A DNA stretch of 64,000 bases from Altererythrobacter sp. C41 (lineage in GTDB: Bacteria; Pseudomonadota; Alphaproteobacteria; Sphingomonadales; Sphingomonadaceae): positions 62,001 to 126,000 of the forward strand of contig NZ_JAEVFE010000007.1 in the NCBI RefSeq assembly GCF_016803135.1, in the 5' to 3' direction. Below the pieces are notes generated by a model. That model saw nothing but the letters and a program-made list of their open reading frames with translations, did no database searches and was not told the origin of the DNA. The position numbers and the translations under genes are program-made. Shown here one piece after another: positions 61,447 to 64,000 of the stretch. Position 1 is the stretch's first letter; each line of letters starts with the position of its first letter.

Positions 61447-62452
61447 AGTCGTCGTCCGCCCCGCCCACGATGATCGTGCCGTCGGCGGCGAGCCGCTTGG
61501 CGGTCGCGACGATCGCCTTCTGCGCCGCGTCCACGTCGGCGCGCTTGATCCGGCCGCGTTCCTCGATCTCGTCCCGCAGGCCGTCCGCCGCGCGGTTCGA
61601 CATGGCGCCGAAGAACACTTCGCGCTGCGCTTCCTCCAGACCCTTGAGCGCGTCGATCAGCACTTCGCTCTCGATCTCGCGCAGGAGCTGGCCGATCGTC
61701 TGGGTATCGAGGTCGAGCAAGTGCTCGAACTTGAACATCTCGCTCTCGATGTCGCGGGCAAGCTGCTTGTCGAGCTTGTTGAGGCCCGGGATCACGCGCT
61801 TCTCCATGCTGCGCGCGGCGCTGTTCATGATCTCCGCCGCCTCGCGCACGCCGCCCATGGTCAGCTTCCTGATCCCGTGGGTGCCGGCGATCTTCGCGGC
61901 CAGGGTTTCCTCCAGGATCGCGATCGCCTCGGGCGAGACCGGCCCGAGGCTGGCGATCCGGTGTACGACCGGGGTGTGCAGGTCCTCCGGCAAGCCGGCC
62001 AGCACCGCCGCGGCGGTCGCGGGTTCGAGCTGGACGAGCAGCACGGCGATCGCCTGCGGATGCTCGTCCTGGATCAGCGGGATCAGCACGTCGGGCTCGA
62101 GCCACTGGGCGATCTCGAGCGCCGGGTTGCGCGGCGCGTTCTCGGGCGGGGCGACGCGGCGCATGATGCTGTCCGCCTTCACTTCGCCGAGCGCGCCGGT
62201 CATGATCCGGCGCACGTCGTCGATCCGGCCGTGCGCGGAAATGCCCGACTGGCTGGCGGAATCGGCGAAGCTCGCGATCGCGTCGGCAATCGCGGTCGGC
62301 CCGATCTCGCCGAGTTCGCACATCTTGGTGCCGAGCCGGCGCAGTTCCTCGGGCGAGAGGCCGGCGAGCAGCCTTGCCGCCTCCTCCTCGCCCAGCAGCA
62401 TGACCATGACCGCCGCGCGGTCGGCGCCGTCGAATTCGATCGGGGCGGCCAT
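61439..62452 (-). CDS. fliG: Flagellar motor switch protein FliG
   Basis: A 337-residue rotor protein with three armadillo-like domains. Markers are the N-terminal RAAVMVMLLGEEEAARLLAGLS, the EHPQAIAVLLVQL hinge-side motif, and the charged torque helix near LREIESEVLIDALKGLEEAQREVFFGAMSNRAADGLRDEIEERGRIK. It starts one base into the fliF stop codon (TGATG). Confidence 0.96.
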   Translation of the reverse strand: MAAPIEFDGADRAAVMVMLLGEEEAARLLAGLSPEELRRLGTKMCELGEIGPTAIADAIASFADSASQSGISAHGRIDDVRRIMTGALGEVKADSIMRRVAPPENAPRNPALEIAQWLEPDVLIPLIQDEHPQAIAVLLVQLEPATAAAVLAGLPEDLHTPVVHRIASLGPVSPEAIAILEETLAAKIAGTHGIRKLTMGGVREAAEIMNSAARSMEKRVIPGLNKLDKQLARDIESEMFKFEHLLDLDTQTIGQLLREIESEVLIDALKGLEEAQREVFFGAMSNRAADGLRDEIEERGRIKRADVDAAQKAIVATAKRLAADGTIIVGGADDDYV

Positions 62453-64000
62453 CACGCCACGCCCTCGGTGCTGCGCGTCTCGCTGAGCATGCGGCGCAGC
62501 GCCTGGAGCGCGTCGTCCGGCTGCTCGCGCGCGATGCGCTGGGCGAGTTCGATCTGCGCGGAAAGCTCCTCGCGGTCGGGCTCGTCGTTCATCGCGATCA
62601 GCGCGGGCCGGCGGCCGGCCGGGAGCACCGTCAGTTCGCCTTCCGCCTGTTCGCCTTCCTCGTCCTTGCGGCTGGTCAGCGCGCGGACGATGGGCCGGGC
62701 GACGAACAGCAGCACCAGCACGACGCAGATCAGCGCGACCAGATTGCGCACGACCATCGCGAACCACGGCGCTTCCCAGAACGGCGGTTCCTCGGCCACG
62801 GGCGGGTCGAACGGGCGGACGATGACCGCCACCGTGTCGCCCCGCGCCGTATCGGCGCCGACGGCCGCGGCGACCAGGTCCTCGAACTTCTTGATGTCGG
62901 CGGGCTTGGCGCCCTGCAGCACGTCCTGGTTGATGGCGACCGCGACCGACAGGCGCTTCACGCTGCCCGGCGCGACGTTCGACACCGCGACCTCGCGGCC
63001 GAGCTCGTACGTCCGGGTCGCGCTGCTTTCGCCCACTTCCGGCGCGGCGGCCGCGGCCGGGCCGCCCTCGGGCGCGCCTTCGACGGCTTCGGGCGCCGCT
63101 GGCGGCGTGTTCGACAGCACTCCGGGCACGCCGACCGCGGCGCCGGGGCCGGGCATGGTCGAGGTCTGGGTCGTCTCGCGGCGCACCGCGCCGTCCTTGT
63201 CGTAGCTCTCGCGCGCCGAGGTCACCTCGTTCATGTCGAGCGCCACCTGGATCTCGCTGGAGAAGTTCTCGGCCCCGATCATCGGCGCGAGGAGCTGGTC
63301 GACCTGCGAGCGCAGCTTCGCTTCCATCCGCGTCTGGAGCTCCAGCCGGTCCGATTCCGCCCCCTTGGGGTCCGACAACAGCCGGCCGTGCTGGTCCACG
63401 ATGCGCACCGCGTCGATCGACAGCCCCGGCACCGAGGCGGCGACGAGATTGGCGATCGCGGTGACCTGCGATTCGGAAAGCTGCCGCCCGCGCGCCATGC
63501 GGACCATGACCGAGGCGGTCGGCGGCAGGTTGTCGCGCACGAACACAGAGCGTTCGGCGCGCGCGAGATGGACCCGGACCGATTCGACCCCGTCGATCTC
63601 GCGGATCGTCAGCATCAGGTCGCGTTCCTGCGCGGCCCGCAGCCGGTCGCCTTCGAGCGTGCGGCTGGCGCCCATGGGAAGCGAATCGATCAGGTCCTGC
63701 CCGGTCTCGGGCGTGGCGAGCGCGCCGTCGGAGGCGACCACCATGCGCGCGCGGTAGAGATCGTCCGCCCCCACGGTGAGCGCGCCCGTCGCGTTATCGA
63801 TCGTGTAGTCGATCGATGCGGTCTCCAGCGCGCTGACCACCCCGGCGCGGTCGGCGTCGCCGAGCGAGCTGTAGAGCACGCGCTGCGGCGCCGGCGCGAG
63901 CGCGGCCCAGAGCAGCGCGGCCATGCCCACCGCGGCGAACCCGGCGAACCACGGCAGGGCCTTCCTCACCGCGGGCTGCGCCACGAAAGCGGCGGCGCGA
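62452..64000 (-). CDS. fliF: Flagellar MS-ring protein FliF, N-terminus outside the window
   Basis: An MS-ring subunit. The open frame continues past the right edge (RAAAFVAQPAVRKALPWF...), so the start is missing; a GTG at 63984 lies inside the gene. Visible parts are the first membrane helix (FAGFAAVGMAALLWAALAP), ring-building motifs (YSSLGDADRAGVV, DGVESVRVHLARAERSVFVRD), the second helix (VVRNLVALICVVLVLLFVARPIV) and the C-terminal FliG-binding tail. It is the first gene of the cluster that can be seen. Confidence 0.94.
   Translation of the reverse strand, partial: RAAAFVAQPAVRKALPWFAGFAAVGMAALLWAALAPAPQRVLYSSLGDADRAGVVSALETASIDYTIDNATGALTVGADDLYRARMVVASDGALATPETGQDLIDSLPMGASRTLEGDRLRAAQERDLMLTIREIDGVESVRVHLARAERSVFVRDNLPPTASVMVRMARGRQLSESQVTAIANLVAASVPGLSIDAVRIVDQHGRLLSDPKGAESDRLELQTRMEAKLRSQVDQLLAPMIGAENFSSEIQVALDMNEVTSARESYDKDGAVRRETTQTSTMPGPGAAVGVPGVLSNTPPAAPEAVEGAPEGGPAAAAAPEVGESSATRTYELGREVAVSNVAPGSVKRLSVAVAINQDVLQGAKPADIKKFEDLVAAAVGADTARGDTVAVIVRPFDPPVAEEPPFWEAPWFAMVVRNLVALICVVLVLLFVARPIVRALTSRKDEEGEQAEGELTVLPAGRRPALIAMNDEPDREELSAQIELAQRIAREQPDDALQALRRMLSETRSTEGVA

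Overview
The window looks like a chromosomal segment of a flagellated, carotenoid-making alphaproteobacterium of the order Sphingomonadales, most likely an Erythrobacteraceae-type organism. The evidence is the high GC content, the lgt/MidA pair, a sphingomonad-style FtsK beginning MATR, TonB-dependent receptors with AxAQ signal-peptide ends, MipA/OmpV, DUF885 and DUF2585 proteins, crtY/crtI/crtB, and a complete fliF-to-flhB cluster. The genus is an inference; no rRNA or tRNA gene was seen to fix it.

Left part (1-14,056): a TonB-dependent receptor cut by the left edge, preceded by a small secreted PraA/PraB-like protein whose upstream DNA is unusually AT-rich and carries inverted repeats. Then lgt and a MidA-type methyltransferase (overlapping, minus strand), diverging from an acyl-CoA ligase coupled to glnD, a second TonB-dependent receptor with a clear terminator, a YggS-family PLP protein and a short thiamine phosphate synthase-like protein.

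Middle part (14,212-35,985): ftsK, a membrane GGDEF protein, and a run of small stress or metabolic genes (DUF4142 lipoprotein, ABM monooxygenase, HTH protein with an adjacent 12-mer repeat, two GFA proteins, PNPOx-like, VOC, rifampin ADP-ribosyltransferase). Next comes a markedly AT-rich single-gene islet (22,465-24,150) encoding a P-loop ATPase, the clearest horizontally acquired segment. It is followed by thiC with its TPP riboswitch, a glycosyltransferase/amylo-alpha-1,6-glucosidase pair, and a set of secreted hydrolases (DUF885, amidohydrolase, S9 peptidase) probably used for peptide scavenging, plus MipA/OmpV.

Right-middle part (36,047-50,732): DUF2585, crtY-crtI (lycopene cyclase and phytoene desaturase), a degenerate GDT1-like membrane protein, dps, pgl, NUDIX, dinB, a Bcr/CflA-type MFS pump, and a minus-strand group phoX - LOG - crtB - acyl-CoA carboxylase alpha subunit. 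The third carotenoid gene, crtB, is thus about 7 kb from crtYI and in a different transcription unit. A hypothetical protein overlaps tail-to-tail with a LuxR-type regulator whose receiver domain has lost its phosphorylation residues.

Right end (50,897-64,000): flagellar genes, all minus strand. They are fliS and fliD, then (in transcription order from the right edge) fliF-fliG-fliH-fliI-fliJ-fliK-fliL-fliM-fliN-fliO-fliP-fliQ-fliR-flhB, mostly linked by 1-11 nt overlaps. They encode MS ring, switch, export ATPase, hook-length control, export gate, filament cap and cap chaperone. fliF runs off the right edge. FliM lacks the usual N-terminal CheY-binding peptide.
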